Assembly: GCA_029261295.1 (NCBI GenBank)
Contig: JAJDBP010000002.1
Coordinates: forward strand, 124,001 to 188,000
Direction: 5' to 3'
DNA: 64,000 nucleotides
Source: Nitrospirales bacterium
GTDB taxonomy: Bacteria; Nitrospirota; Nitrospiria; Nitrospirales; UBA8639
The notes beneath the pieces were generated by a model, which searched no databases, was not told where the DNA came from, and was given only the letters and a program-made list of their open reading frames with translations. Shown one piece after another: positions 45,311-55,007 of the stretch (positions within the stretch are counted from its first letter, which is position 1; the number at the start of each line of letters is the position of its first letter). The translations under genes and the position numbers were made by a program.

Positions 45311-47647
45311 TCAGGTTGAGGTAGAAGGCGCAGTCATGGCTGGTTGAGAAAATCGAAGGTTGAATGTGGTTCCCACGCCCACCGTACTTTTTACGGTGAT
45401 GGTGCCCCCATGGAGTTCCACCAATTGTTTCACGATTGAAAGCCCCAATCCCAATCCTTCGGTGCCTATTTCCGGTTTTCGGTGGGCCTGGTAGAAAGCT
45501 TGGAATAGGTGAGCTAGTGCTTCCTGAGGGATTCCGGGGCCATTGTCAGTGATGGTAAGAAGAATATGATTGGGTGGGTCTGGAATAGCCCTCACTTCGA
45601 TTCGCCCTTTTTCAGGGGTGAATTTATGGGCGTTATGAATGAGATTGGTGAGAATTTGGTGGAGTCTATCCGAGTCCCCATAGATCGTCAGGTTTTCTCC
45701 TTTGGTTTCCATTATCAATTCTTGGTTTTTCGTTTGGGTCAACGGGGTAAATTGTTGGGTGACCTCATCCAGAAGGGTGAGAAGAGAAACTGATTCAGGC
45801 GCGAGTGTAATGGTACCAGCCTCAATGCGGGAGAGATCGAGAAGGTCTCCGATCATTCGGGTTAAGCGATCGGCGTTGGCGTTGATTCTGGTGAGGTATA
45901 GGTGTTGGCGTTCAGCCAGGGGGCCCACCATGCCATGGAGTAAATTTTCAGTGAAGCCCTTGATGGAGGTGAGTGGGGTGCGGAGCTCATGAGAACAGTG
46001 AGCAAGGAATTGGGATTTCACCCGGTCGAGTTCCTTGAGACGGGTGTTTGCCGTTTCAAGGGAATGATTGACCTGTTGTAATTCATTAGTCCGCTCCTGA
46101 ACTTTGGTTTCTAGCCCAATATTCAAGGCTTCAATTTCGTCGTATGCCAACGCGGTATCGAGGGCGATGGCCAGTTGCTTGGCGATGGTGGAAAGTAAAT
46201 TAGTTTCTAGAATCGATACCTGGTCTCCCTCGGGGTTGCCAGCTATCAAGACACCCAACGGTTGATTTTGGCTCACCAAAGCTAGGGCAATTCCATGGTG
46301 GAACCCACCTTCCATTAAGAGTTGTTTGGTTACGGGGTGCGCCTGATCGAGTATTCCCTGTGTATCCTCAATGGTGATGAGTTGCGAACTATTGAGAGCT
46401 TTGTGCAGAAGGTCATCGGGTGTGGCAGGTATTGTGAAGGCTCGAAGATTTTCCGCCCAACCTTGGGGGCCACCTTCCAAGTGAATCCGGTCAAAAAGTT
46501 GGCGTTCTTGATTCCATAAGGCGATCCAGGCTTGGTTAAAATGAAGAGATCGGATAATTGCCTGGAGGCCAAATTGGATAATGTGTTGTTGATTGAGGGT
46601 TGAACTGATTTGAAGGGTGAGCTCATGGAGCATCGTGAGTTCGTCAACGTGTCTTCGGACTTTGACGAGACTCTGTTCTTGTTCGAGATACGCTTCGCGC
46701 AGTTCTTCATGCTGCTGTTCAGCCGATGCTAATTGTTCATGAATAATGTTGCTCCGTTCCTGCAGCTCTTTCCGATCGGTCCATACTCGTCCTACCAAAA
46801 TCAAGGTGAGTATTGGTAAGAGCGTGAAGGCGAGATGTCCCCACCAAGGGTAGTGAGGGGCAAAAACAGTGGTCAGGCCCAATGCGATTAAGCCCATGGT
46901 TGCCCCGGTGAAAAACCAATTCCAAAACGGAGGGGATTGAGGGGTCCATCGAAAGACCCATTCGCAATAAGGAGCCCCTTCAGCCATGCAACAGACATCT
47001 TCTATCGTGGCGGCTGCTTGGTTAAACATGTTCGCCGAGATTTGGGCTATTCCCGCCTTACTGGTATGGCAAATACGCTCCGTGCATCCACGGAGATACG
47101 GGCCAAATTGGTTGAGAACCGATTCTGAAAATCCGAATCGGATGACAGCATGGCCATTCGTCACCGAGAGAACTTCAGGTTTGAATGAATGTTTTGAAAA
47201 TTTTCCGATAAAGTGCGGCATGAGTCGAAAAATCTGAACAATGGAGAAGGGGCGGCCAAGTATCTGAACAATAGGGGGGACCAATTTTTCCTGTCCTAGT
47301 TTGAAAGGATAATCAGGTTGTTCCGAAAGCTGAATCGAAAACTCTGCTAAAAACATGACGAATTCATACGAGTAGCTATTCCACGGGTTTCTCAAAAAAT
47401 TAACGGTGACGTGGTAGGTTGGGTCGGGAATACGCTCATTCAGTAGTATGACGAGTTCGTCTAAGGCAGCAGAGGCTGCATCCGCTCCGTGTTTCTGAGC
47501 CACAATCGATTCAAGGTATTCCAAGTTGGCTCGTACAGTAATGCCGCTGGCATCTTGAATTGTGGCGCCTTGATGGTCTTTCCCGAAGGGGCGAAATTCC
47601 ATATGAGGTCGTTCTAGAATACGATGGGTTTTTGATAACAATTCCAT
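45311..47647 (-). CDS. Membrane sensor histidine kinase with V4R-like N-terminal domain
   Basis: The 778-residue protein has an N-terminal region (about 1-235) whose end (IEDVCCMAEGAPYCEWVFRW) looks like the cysteine-containing end of a V4R/4-vinyl-reductase-type domain. Two membrane segments lie at about 240-285, then a coiled coil (290-335), a GAF-type domain (345-510), a second coiled coil, HisKA with H553 (CSHELRTPL) and HATPase (DNGPGI, GLGLGLSIV). No receiver or response regulator is adjacent. The input is inferred to be a small ligand or a redox state. The C-terminal kinase core is distinct from that of the three kinases in the left region. Confidence 0.88.
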   Translation of the reverse strand: MELLSKTHRILERPHMEFRPFGKDHQGATIQDASGITVRANLEYLESIVAQKHGADAASAALDELVILLNERIPDPTYHVTVNFLRNPWNSYSYEFVMFLAEFSIQLSEQPDYPFKLGQEKLVPPIVQILGRPFSIVQIFRLMPHFIGKFSKHSFKPEVLSVTNGHAVIRFGFSESVLNQFGPYLRGCTERICHTSKAGIAQISANMFNQAAATIEDVCCMAEGAPYCEWVFRWTPQSPPFWNWFFTGATMGLIALGLTTVFAPHYPWWGHLAFTLLPILTLILVGRVWTDRKELQERSNIIHEQLASAEQQHEELREAYLEQEQSLVKVRRHVDELTMLHELTLQISSTLNQQHIIQFGLQAIIRSLHFNQAWIALWNQERQLFDRIHLEGGPQGWAENLRAFTIPATPDDLLHKALNSSQLITIEDTQGILDQAHPVTKQLLMEGGFHHGIALALVSQNQPLGVLIAGNPEGDQVSILETNLLSTIAKQLAIALDTALAYDEIEALNIGLETKVQERTNELQQVNHSLETANTRLKELDRVKSQFLAHCSHELRTPLTSIKGFTENLLHGMVGPLAERQHLYLTRINANADRLTRMIGDLLDLSRIEAGTITLAPESVSLLTLLDEVTQQFTPLTQTKNQELIMETKGENLTIYGDSDRLHQILTNLIHNAHKFTPEKGRIEVRAIPDPPNHILLTITDNGPGIPQEALAHLFQAFYQAHRKPEIGTEGLGLGLSIVKQLVELHGGTITVKSTVGVGTTFNLRFSQPAMTAPSTST

Positions 47648-47738
47648 GGAGTACTCAGACTAGTGAGACACGCGTGGAGAGACTGTAAAGGAAAGGAAGG
47701 AAAGGGTGAAGGGGGGCACCAAATATTTAGGGATAGGG

Positions 47739-49112
47739 TTAGAACTCTAATCGCAATGAGATGGCCCCTACATGGATTGTCGTATCCCATGTGCCATTTA
47801 AGAGCGGTTGTTGATTGTTGTTGATGTCACGGGCATCATACAACAAGACTTGATAGGCAAAATCCAGCCCGATCGCTTTTCCCCCTAGGCTAGTACAGGG
47901 GAGAAGCCCGAGGAGCGTTCCTCCGTTATGGCAGAGAAAACCCATTCCAACCGAAAGGGCATGGTAAGACGAATCTGGGTTGGAAGGATCAAGTGTGCGG
48001 TCTTGGACAGGTGTCCCGGATCGAACATATCCCCCTCTAAATGATACATCCCAGTTTGGTAGGGTGTTGAGAGATAGCAAAGAATACTCCGTCCCTACCA
48101 TCACGACCCAGGCATCTCCATAATTTCTTCGGGCAGGAATAGTGGCTCCATTGGATAGATTAAAATTGAGATTTTCAAAGTCGGTCCAATCGGCATACTC
48201 GACGTCAACTTCCACTTTCCATGCTCGCTGTGAATTTCTGATTGGCCAGACTGCCACGGCCCAGGTGTAAATATCAGGAAGCTCAAGGGTCGTCTGAGCA
48301 CCAGCGAGCTTAGTGCCCCCGGCTAAAAAATCGCCCTCAAGTTGCAAATCCGGGCCATGCCGGAACACAAATGCTAAGTTGAGTTGGGGTTGGCCTTGAG
48401 CATTCCGCCAAGGTGTCCATAAGAGGCTGGCGTTAAACCCTATGGCAGTGTCACTACCATTTCCCTCAAGATTTGTTCCCGCTGGAATGCCGAAGGCGTT
48501 TCCTGGTGCCGCATTTTGTTGAACTTCCGCCTGCCCTTCCCCAAGAAAGTCTGCAAACGTATAGATATCCAATCCTCCGCCGATGGCAATATACTGATTT
48601 ACTTTATAACCGAGTGTTGGCTTAATATCGATAAGCGGAAGAGCGGCCATCGTACTAATGGGGGCTATCAGGCTATTATCTGGATATTCAACTTGCAGGG
48701 CGAAAGGAGAGGTTATGCCTAGGCCAACTGTCCAATTGGGTAAGTTTTTGAGTCCAAGGGCTGGTAAATGAGCGGTGAGGAAAAGGGTGCTAGGAGGGGG
48801 ATTAGAAATGGTCCCTCCAAAATCGCCTTTAACCGTTGGCCCAAGATCGCTTTTAAACCGGAGCGACCCGCCAAGGAGTAACGTTCCTGTTGAAAATTGA
48901 ATACCCTGTAATTGGGTCATCCCGGCTGGGTTATAATGAACAGCGGATGGATTATCAGCATGTGCGGAAAAGGCGGCTCCCTGTCCTGTTGCGGCGGCTC
49001 CGTGATCAAGGACCCGAAACCCTTCGGCCATAACCGAAGAAGGAAAAAGAAGGGAATTCACTAATACAAACAAGAACGTGACAATAAACAGACGGGTTGT
49101 TTGGTTAAGCAC
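47739..49112 (-). CDS. FadL/OmpP1-family outer-membrane transporter
   Basis: The 457-residue protein has a signal peptide and then EGFRVLDHGAAATGQGAAFSAHADNPSAVHYNPAGMTQLQG, the N-terminal hallmark of FadL/TodX channels (NPAGM motif). The rest is beta-barrel-like with an aromatic-rich end (LRLEF, last residue Phe). Family members carry long-chain fatty acids or hydrophobic compounds across the outer membrane; the substrate is not evident. The start is GTG at 49112, supported by GGAGGAG just upstream; an ATG further upstream adds 26 residues that do not fit a signal peptide. Confidence 0.88.
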   Translation of the reverse strand: MLNQTTRLFIVTFLFVLVNSLLFPSSVMAEGFRVLDHGAAATGQGAAFSAHADNPSAVHYNPAGMTQLQGIQFSTGTLLLGGSLRFKSDLGPTVKGDFGGTISNPPPSTLFLTAHLPALGLKNLPNWTVGLGITSPFALQVEYPDNSLIAPISTMAALPLIDIKPTLGYKVNQYIAIGGGLDIYTFADFLGEGQAEVQQNAAPGNAFGIPAGTNLEGNGSDTAIGFNASLLWTPWRNAQGQPQLNLAFVFRHGPDLQLEGDFLAGGTKLAGAQTTLELPDIYTWAVAVWPIRNSQRAWKVEVDVEYADWTDFENLNFNLSNGATIPARRNYGDAWVVMVGTEYSLLSLNTLPNWDVSFRGGYVRSGTPVQDRTLDPSNPDSSYHALSVGMGFLCHNGGTLLGLLPCTSLGGKAIGLDFAYQVLLYDARDINNNQQPLLNGTWDTTIHVGAISLRLEF

Positions 49113-49308
49113 ATCTCCTCCATGAGATGGGGGCATGGGTGAACGGGGCAAAAACGGGGGAAGTGTAAGGAATGTTAGTAAATATAGCAATGTTAGGGTA
49201 GAAAACCCAACATTTGTCAGGAACCCAGTTGTTGAGAGAGATGTTAAATCAAATGATCAAATGGTGTTCTTTTAAAAAAGTAGAGAAAGAAGCACTGGAG
49301 AGAACAAA

Positions 49309-49707
49309 ATGAACGTAAAAAAACTTTTACATACTCGAATGCGTGTGAGTGATATGGAACAGACTCTCCGGTTTTATCGTGAAGTCTTAGGCTTGGAAGT
49401 TGTGGAGCAGAAGGTTTCCCCAAGGGGTTCCCATCTAGCCTTTGTAGCGGTACCAAATAGTGAAGAACTAATCGAGTTATGCAGCTTTCCGGCCAGTGGC
49501 GGTGTCACTGTACAAGAAGATCTCGTCCATTTGGCGTTCGAAGTAGAAGATTTGGATCAGACCATCGAAGAGTTACAAGATAAGAATGTGCCAATCACCG
49601 ATGGTCCCACGCAGTCTTCCTCCGGTAGCCGGTTTATTTTTATCGATGCTCCAGATGGATATGAAATTGAATTGATTCAGCGGGCTCCGGGTGTCGCCAT
49701 CGTCTGA
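49309..49707 (+). CDS. Glyoxalase/VOC-family protein
   Basis: The 132-residue protein fits the glyoxalase I pattern: HTRMRVSDMEQTLRFYREVLGLEVVEQ (metal-binding His), ELIELCSFPASGG (metal Glu), EDLVHLAFEVEDLDQTIEEL (metal His) and DAPDGYEIELIQR (metal Glu). Four probable metal ligands are therefore present, so lactoylglutathione lyase activity is plausible. It is slightly shorter than proteobacterial GloA but similar in style. It is divergent from the FadL gene and is followed by uvrC about 20 bases later on the same strand. Confidence 0.88.
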   Translation: MNVKKLLHTRMRVSDMEQTLRFYREVLGLEVVEQKVSPRGSHLAFVAVPNSEELIELCSFPASGGVTVQEDLVHLAFEVEDLDQTIEELQDKNVPITDGPTQSSSGSRFIFIDAPDGYEIELIQRAPGVAIV

Positions 49708-49728
49708 TCCTTTAGAGAATTGTTTTCT

Positions 49729-51468
49729 ATGGGCCATTCATTACACACACCTTCACATCTTCCTATGACGGCTTCCACGCTACAAAATAGGCAATTGCAA
49801 GGTAAGTTAAATCATCTACCGAAGCAACCAGGGGTGTATCTGTTTAAGGATGGTTCCAATGACATAATTTATATTGGAAAGGCTGCGGTCCTCGCTAGCC
49901 GGGTCCGCTCGTATTTTCAAAAAGGGGCTGATCTGAGTCCAAAAATACGGACTCTGGTTGCCCATGCTGTCGATCTTGAAATCATTCTCGCCAAATCTGA
50001 ACTTGAAGCCCTAATCCTAGAAAGTAACCTGATCAAACGACATCGTCCACGCTTCAACGTGGTATTGCGTGACGACAAGCAATACCCTTATTTGCGCCTA
50101 CCTATTCAGGATGATTTCCCTCGTCTTTCTATTGTGCGGCGGGTGAAGAACGACAAGGCTCTATACTTTGGTCCCTATGTGCCCACTGGGGCCATGCGCG
50201 AAACGTTGAAAGTCATTCGTCGAGTATTTCCGTTAGCCACGTGCAAGATTGAAATTGATGGCACGGCTGATCGCGCATGCCTTGAATTTGAAATCAAACG
50301 CTGCATGGCTCCGTGTACGGGGAACCAAACCCGAGAAGATTATCATCGGATTGTGAAGCAGGTTCGGTGGTTTCTAGAAGGGCGGGATCAGGAATTATTA
50401 GGGACGCTTCGAGATGATATGCATGCGTGTGCTGAACGTGAGGCCTTTGAAGATGCAGCTCGTTTGCGTGATCGTATTGCAAAAATTGAGCGAACATTAG
50501 AAAAACAACGAGTGGCTCAAATAGGTCCAGTTGATCAAGATGTCTTGGGCTTAGCGCATGCCGGTTCTGCTGCTGATGTGCAATTATTATTTGTACGAGG
50601 TGGTCTCTTGATTGGCCGCCGAGATTTTTTCTGGAATGATACGGGTGGGGTGTCGGATGAAGAACTTGTTCAGACGACGCTTGAGCAGTTTTACAATAAA
50701 TCCGTTTTGCCGCCAAAGGAACTGTTACTACCAGTCAATATAGAAAATCAATCCTTGATGCAACGGTGGTTGTCAGAGAAAAAAGGCGAGGCCGTGCGTT
50801 TGTTGGTGCCTGAACGTGGGGCAAAACACCATTTGCAACGGTTGGCCCAAGAAAATGCTATTGCTGCGTTGAATGAACATCTTCGCATTCAATCCGAATC
50901 TCGAGAAGCCGTCGAGGAGCTGCAACAATTATTGGGTTTGAGGTCTTTGCCGTATCGGGTGGAATGTTTTGATATATCTAATACGATGGGGGCGCAATCG
51001 GTGGCCTCGATGGTCGTATGGGAAAATGGGCGTATGAAAAAATCTGATTATCGTCGGTTTCGAATTAAAACGGTGGAAGGGGCCAACGATTTTGCCAGCA
51101 TGCACGAAGTCGTGAAACGTCGCTATGGAGGAACGCTGGCGACGAAGTCCGGTAAAATCTTGCCAACCCCAGATCTTATTGTGATTGATGGAGGAATCGG
51201 GCAACTTGGTGCGGCCATGGAGGCTATGAGGGACCTTGGGTTATCGCAAGTCGTCGTGTGCGGGTTAGCCAAAGCTAAAGGGGAAAAAGCCGAACGCATC
51301 TTTCTTCCAGGCCACAAATCTCCCATTGTCCTGTCCATGAAATCTCCTGCAAGCCTTTTGGTCCAAACCATTCGAGATGAAGCCCATCGATTTGCGATTA
51401 CCTATCACCGCAAGCTGCGTAGCCAAGTCTTGATTCCTACTCAAAGTCTCCGCTCCTCTAAATCCTAA
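49729..51468 (+). CDS. uvrC: UvrC excinuclease subunit lacking C-terminal HhH
   Basis: The protein of about 579 residues has a GIY-YIG nuclease domain (GVYLFKD, DIIYIGKA, RVRSYF, LILESNLIKRHRPRFN), a UVR segment (EAFEDAARLRDRIAKIERTLEK) and the RNase H-like C-terminal nuclease (ECFDISNTMGA, DLIVIDGGIGQL, RDEAHRFAITYHRK). Together with UvrA and UvrB it makes both cuts in nucleotide excision repair. The frame stops shortly after HRKLRS, where other UvrC proteins continue into a (HhH)2 DNA-binding domain; this part is missing and does not appear in another frame. The exact start is uncertain: an upstream TTG at 49720 and a later ATG at 49765 are alternatives. Confidence 0.9.
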   Translation: MGHSLHTPSHLPMTASTLQNRQLQGKLNHLPKQPGVYLFKDGSNDIIYIGKAAVLASRVRSYFQKGADLSPKIRTLVAHAVDLEIILAKSELEALILESNLIKRHRPRFNVVLRDDKQYPYLRLPIQDDFPRLSIVRRVKNDKALYFGPYVPTGAMRETLKVIRRVFPLATCKIEIDGTADRACLEFEIKRCMAPCTGNQTREDYHRIVKQVRWFLEGRDQELLGTLRDDMHACAEREAFEDAARLRDRIAKIERTLEKQRVAQIGPVDQDVLGLAHAGSAADVQLLFVRGGLLIGRRDFFWNDTGGVSDEELVQTTLEQFYNKSVLPPKELLLPVNIENQSLMQRWLSEKKGEAVRLLVPERGAKHHLQRLAQENAIAALNEHLRIQSESREAVEELQQLLGLRSLPYRVECFDISNTMGAQSVASMVVWENGRMKKSDYRRFRIKTVEGANDFASMHEVVKRRYGGTLATKSGKILPTPDLIVIDGGIGQLGAAMEAMRDLGLSQVVVCGLAKAKGEKAERIFLPGHKSPIVLSMKSPASLLVQTIRDEAHRFAITYHRKLRSQVLIPTQSLRSSKS

Positions 51469-51915
51469 TTTCAAATTAATTGCCTCTCCTTAAACTTCAG
51501 GCTAAAAATCTATTTTAAGAGGGGCAGGATTAAATCTGACCAAAAAATATTGAGAATCCTTCTTGGTGGGAAGTTTGGCACGAAAAGAACCGGATTATAT
51601 GCCTCATTGTCCACTACTACACCTGTTATTTTGTGAAGGGGTTTTCGAGGTTCAAATTAAGGGGAGCAATATGGGTAGCGATTATTACCCCTGAGGGGAG
51701 GGGAAGTATGATGTCGGAAAGTAAGAATCTCCCTCCCACTACTTCCTTCTTACAAAGGATGAGATTTAGCTATTTTCTCGGTGTTATTTATAGAAGCTCT
51801 TTCTATCTTGGGAGAATATCCCATCACTTTCACTAATATATTGCCCACCTCTCCTTAAGCTTTTTTCTGCATCAACCGATTTATAGGTCACACCCTTTTT
51901 AGGAGCCTAGTTAAT
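51469..51915. other. Intergenic region with no confirmed gene
   Basis: These 447 bases hold a 67-codon frame at 51633-51836 with no ribosome binding site and no recognisable motif. An imperfect inverted repeat (CCTCTCCTTAAA with TTTAAGAGGGG, about 51484-51527) lies shortly after the uvrC stop and may serve as its terminator, although no T run follows. Nothing else was recognised. Confidence 0.4.
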
Positions 51916-52149
51916 ATGCAATGCCCGCGATGCCAAGGAACGATGATTGTTGATCACTTTGTGGATATGGCCACAAGTGGCGAGATTTGGATGCCCGGAT
52001 GGCGATGTCTGATGTGTGGTGAAATTATTGATCCCATTATTGAAAATCATCGCTTGAAGCAACAAGACCATAAAGAAATTGTTGGAGCCATTTCCGGATC
52101 GACTGCTCGTCCTCCAGCCCCAGTTGCCATTAAGTCTCGTCATCCCTAG
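51916..52149 (+). CDS. Small zinc-ribbon protein
   Basis: The 77-residue protein has CPRC (residues 3-6) and CLMC (about 31-34), framing a short beta-rich domain (GTMIVDHF, IWMPGWRCLMCGEII). The C-terminal half is polar and Pro-rich. AGGAG lies 11 bases before the ATG. The two-CxxC arrangement predicts one zinc site. It is a single-gene unit before leuS; the role is unknown. Confidence 0.72.
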   Translation: MQCPRCQGTMIVDHFVDMATSGEIWMPGWRCLMCGEIIDPIIENHRLKQQDHKEIVGAISGSTARPPAPVAIKSRHP

Positions 52150-52230
52150 TGGCTTGGGATTTCTTGTTCGCTATTCTCCCGATTAATCTATCATTTCAGG
52201 GTCTATTTAAAGAGGGGATCTATCCGATAT

Positions 52231-52258
52231 TTGCTTGTCGGTTCAGCCCCTCTATGCT
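52231..52258 (+). promoter_or_regulatory. Candidate promoter for leuS-lptE-holA
   Basis: TTGCTT (52231-52236) and TATGCT (52253-52258) are separated by 16 bases, giving three of six and four of six matches to the sigma-70 consensus, about 120 bases before leuS. This is a candidate by position only. Confidence 0.3.
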
Positions 52259-52376
52259 AGATTCTTTCTCGTGTTACCAGAGAGAGAAATGTGTTGCCCG
52301 AGTAGGGTTTTTCTCTCCTCTAAGTTAATCAATTCGTAAATTGCACCTCCCCTAATATTTCTTATAAGGCAGCATT

Positions 52377-55007
52377 ATGGCGCAGACGTACGATCATCAA
52401 GCCGTCGAGGCAAAATGGCAAGCCCATTGGGAACAGGCTGGCCTTTTCCAGATCAAGGAAGATTCCACGACTCCTAAATATTATTGTTTGGAGATGTTCC
52501 CCTATCCGTCTGGGCGTATTCATATGGGACATGTGCGGGTATATGCCATTGGTGATGTGGTGGCCCGGTACAAAACCATGCGGGGCTTTCATGTATTACA
52601 TCCCATGGGGTGGGATGCCTTTGGCTTACCTGCTGAAAATGCTGCGATCGAGAAGGGCGTACATCCCAATGTGTGGACGCAGGAAAATGTCGCCTATATG
52701 AAACAGCAATTGCGGCGGATGGGACTGTCCTATGATTGGGAGCGCGAGGTGAATACCTCTCAACCCGACTATTACCGATGGAATCAATGGATCTTTCTCA
52801 AAATGGTTGAACGGGATCTAGCCTATCGTAAACGGTCAGCTGTGAATTGGTGTCCATCCTGCGAAACCGTGTTGGCGAATGAACAAGTCTTGGCTCAAGA
52901 AGGAACAGATGGTGGCATCTGTTGGCGATGTGAGTCGGTGGTCATTCAAAAAGAATTGGAACAGTGGTTTTTTCGTATCACCCAATATGCCCAGGAACTC
53001 TTAGATGGCTGTGACCGATTGACCAGTTGGCCAGCTCGCGTTCTCGCTATGCAGCGGCATTGGATCGGCCGAAGCGAAGGGGTGGAAATTGATTTTCCAG
53101 TGGCAGTTCCGCAGGCCGATCTGTCAGCCATACGGATTTTTACAACCAGACCAGACACGATTCATGGCGCGACGTTTATGAGTCTCGCTCCAGAGTCCCC
53201 GCTAGTGGAACAGCTTATTGCGGGACGGGTTGAGGCCAATTCAGTACGAAAATTTGTTGAGCGTGTCTCTCGATTAGATAAAGCGACACGCACGGCGGTT
53301 GACCGAGAGAAGGAAGGGGTCTTTACCGGGGCTTATGCTCTCAATCCCTTTACTCAGGAGCAGATCCCGATTTGGGTGGCGAATTTTGTGCTGTATGAAT
53401 ATGGCACTGGCGCAATTATGGCGGTGCCAGCTCATGATCAGCGCGACTTTGAATTTGCTCAGCAATATCACATTCCCATTCGACTGGTCATTCAAAATCC
53501 GGACGCCACGCTTGAGCCTCATGCGTTAGAGGCGGCCTACGAACAACAGGCCCACGCTGGCACCTTGGTGAATTCAGGTACATTTTCTGGCCTCTCCGTG
53601 CCGGATGGGAAACGTGCCATTGGGGAACATGTTGAAACTCAGGGCTTGGGAAAACGTACGGTGAATTTTCGATTGCGGGATTGGGGAATGGCTCGGCAAC
53701 GATATTGGGGTACGCCAATTCCCATGTTGCATTGTGAGCATTGCGGTATCGTTCCTGTTCCTGAAAGTCAATTACCCGTTTTGTTGCCTGAAGATGTACC
53801 GTTTACTGGGAAAGGCGGCTCGCCACTCAAAGAATCACCCTCTTTTGCCAAAGTTACCTGTCCCACTTGTGGAGGCACGGCGCGTCGGGAATCCGATACC
53901 ATGGACACCTTTGTGGATTCTTCCTGGTATTTTCTCCGTTACTGCTCGCCGCAAGAGACCCAGCAACCTGTGAACCCACATGCCGCTAAACATTGGATGG
54001 CCGTCGATCAATATGTCGGCGGAATTGAGCATGCGGTGTTGCATTTGTTGTATGCGAGATTTCTTACCAAGGTCTTGCGAGACTTAGGTTTGACGACGGT
54101 GGATGAACCCTTTGTGCAGTTGCTCACGCAAGGCATGGTGACCAAAGAAACCTATTGGTGCGAAGACCATCGATGGGTCCTGCCGTCAGACACGAGCAAA
54201 GAAGGTGGACAACGGGTGTGCGGCCAATGTGGCAAAGCCATTGTCACAGGGCGGACCGAAAAAATGTCGAAATCCAAAAAAAATATTGCCTCGCCAGAAG
54301 ATCTGTGTGATCGATATGGCGCCGACACCGCACGTGTGTTTTCTTTATTTGCTGCGCCACCGGAGAAAGATTTGGAATGGAGTGATACAGGTGTTGAAGG
54401 TTGTTACCGATTTCTCAACCGAATATGGCGGTTGGTCCATGAGCAACTTCCTGTCTTGCAGGAAGGGAGTGCTTCCTCGGGCTCTGAACAAACCCCACTT
54501 TTGAAAGATTTACAGCGGGCTACGCACCAGACCATTCAAAAAGTCACAGGAGATCTCGATCGAGATTTTCAATTCAATACCGCGATTGCTTCCTTAATGG
54601 AGTTTGTTAATCAGCTCTATAAATTGATGAAAGAATATCCAGCCAAGGAGTTGTCACTGGTTGAACGAGCAGGGTGGAAGTCGACATTAGAATCATTGCT
54701 GCTCCTCTTGGCGCCTTTTGCCCCACACCTTACTGAAGAATTATGGCAAACGATCGGCCATTCTACTAGTATTTCGCGACAACCATGGCCCGTGTTTAAT
54801 CCAGAATTGGTGGTGAGTGACGAATGGACGATTCCCCTTCAAGTGAATGGTAAACTACGAAGTAAAATATCCGTTCCGGCAGGATCAACAAAAGATCACA
54901 TTATTGGCTCTGCCGAGAAAGACGCAAAGCTTGTCGAATGTATGCAGGGAAAAACCCCGCGAAAAGTTATTTATGTCGAACAAAAGTTGGTGAATTTTGT
55001 TATGTAA
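52377..55007 (+). CDS. leuS: Leucyl-tRNA synthetase
   Basis: The 876-residue protein has the class I motifs HMGH (49-52, in PSGRIHMGHVRVYAIGD) and KMSKS (629-633). It has MGWDAFGLPAENAA, two zinc-type CxxC pairs in the region around WCPSCETV and CWRCESV, a CP1 editing domain with FTTRPDTIHGATFM and VPAHDQRDFEFA, and a C-terminal anticodon-binding domain. It charges tRNA-Leu. Length is normal. AAGG seven bases before the ATG supports the start. It overlaps lptE by 11 bases. Confidence 0.98.
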   Translation: MAQTYDHQAVEAKWQAHWEQAGLFQIKEDSTTPKYYCLEMFPYPSGRIHMGHVRVYAIGDVVARYKTMRGFHVLHPMGWDAFGLPAENAAIEKGVHPNVWTQENVAYMKQQLRRMGLSYDWEREVNTSQPDYYRWNQWIFLKMVERDLAYRKRSAVNWCPSCETVLANEQVLAQEGTDGGICWRCESVVIQKELEQWFFRITQYAQELLDGCDRLTSWPARVLAMQRHWIGRSEGVEIDFPVAVPQADLSAIRIFTTRPDTIHGATFMSLAPESPLVEQLIAGRVEANSVRKFVERVSRLDKATRTAVDREKEGVFTGAYALNPFTQEQIPIWVANFVLYEYGTGAIMAVPAHDQRDFEFAQQYHIPIRLVIQNPDATLEPHALEAAYEQQAHAGTLVNSGTFSGLSVPDGKRAIGEHVETQGLGKRTVNFRLRDWGMARQRYWGTPIPMLHCEHCGIVPVPESQLPVLLPEDVPFTGKGGSPLKESPSFAKVTCPTCGGTARRESDTMDTFVDSSWYFLRYCSPQETQQPVNPHAAKHWMAVDQYVGGIEHAVLHLLYARFLTKVLRDLGLTTVDEPFVQLLTQGMVTKETYWCEDHRWVLPSDTSKEGGQRVCGQCGKAIVTGRTEKMSKSKKNIASPEDLCDRYGADTARVFSLFAAPPEKDLEWSDTGVEGCYRFLNRIWRLVHEQLPVLQEGSASSGSEQTPLLKDLQRATHQTIQKVTGDLDRDFQFNTAIASLMEFVNQLYKLMKEYPAKELSLVERAGWKSTLESLLLLLAPFAPHLTEELWQTIGHSTSISRQPWPVFNPELVVSDEWTIPLQVNGKLRSKISVPAGSTKDHIIGSAEKDAKLVECMQGKTPRKVIYVEQKLVNFVM

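Noticed and set aside
51633-51836. 67-codon rightward frame after uvrC
   Set aside because: No ribosome binding site and no recognisable features.
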